Shown one piece after another: positions 48,723 through 48,759 of a stretch of DNA of 48,759 nt. The notes beneath the pieces were generated by a model. That model made no database searches. It saw only the letters and a list, made by a program, of their open reading frames with translations, and had not been told where the DNA came from. Position numbers and translations under genes: made by a program. The stretch's first letter is position 1; each line of letters opens with the position of its first letter. The DNA comes from an uncultured Eubacteriales bacterium (GTDB lineage: Bacteria; Bacillota; Clostridia; Oscillospirales; Oscillospiraceae): the NCBI GenBank assembly GCA_900552475.1, contig USAC01000007.1:1-48759 (forward strand). The letters are read 5' to 3'.

Positions 48723-48759
48723 GAGGGTTCCTCCTTTCTGAGGGGCGGGGGGTGGGGGC

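Overview
This is the replication-origin region of a GC-rich Gram-positive chromosome, most likely a gut Clostridia (Oscillospiraceae-like) bacterium. The evidence is the order rpmH-rnpA-yidD-yidC-jag leftward and dnaA-dnaN-yaaA-recF-remB-gyrB-gyrA rightward around a DnaA-box cluster, a RemB (DUF370) gene, two T-box leaders, a one-subunit glycyl-tRNA synthetase, and GGAGG-type ribosome binding sites with sigma-A promoters. The species assignment is inference.

Layout. 1-4070 is a decay zone. It holds the stump of a DUF4143 ATPase, a tRNA-Arg 3' half, a TraX-like tail, a truncated Xre regulator, an internally deleted hydantoinase and the tail of an IS3-family transposase, around two intact enzymes (a PatB-like C-S lyase and an M20-family carbamoyl-amino-acid hydrolase). 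4071-8506 (minus) holds hpf and an operon of DUF4340 lipoprotein, response regulator, histidine kinase and inositol monophosphatase. 8656-10003 (plus) holds DUF3783, a Nudix protein with an antitoxin-like tail, and a Doc toxin. 10387-13160 (minus) is the protein-insertion and ribosome cluster. 13505-15196 carries the dnaA promoter, dnaA and oriC. 15197-23639 (plus) holds the replication and topoisomerase genes, then trmO and rnhA. 23825-34801 is mixed: NAD and GMP synthesis, T-box-controlled glyS, small exported proteins, a flavodoxin-like reductase, MATE, AlaX, an amidohydrolase and a divergent Xre module. 34891-35446 is a tandem array of about 216-bp units carrying extra copies of the aspS 3' end. 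35386-48722 (all minus) holds aspS and hisS (T-box), mgsA, minD, rsmG, mscL, serS, parB and parA with three parS sites, a GH13 glucan hydrolase and a class B PBP.

How the genes work together. DnaA, DnaN, RecF and gyrase start and maintain replication; ParAB/parS and MinD handle segregation and division placement; RnpA, YidD, YidC and Jag serve RNA and membrane-protein biogenesis. The usual mnmE and mnmG are missing next to jag, and the parAB/rsmG block lies on the other side of oriC from its usual place.

The observations I would follow first are the Nudix-antitoxin fusion overlapping doc, the tandem aspS-tail array, a three-copy intergenic repeat that always follows a hairpin, a parS site inside a terminator-like palindrome, and a candidate short RNA at 4847-4906. 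No computation or database search was possible; families were assigned from motifs and context.
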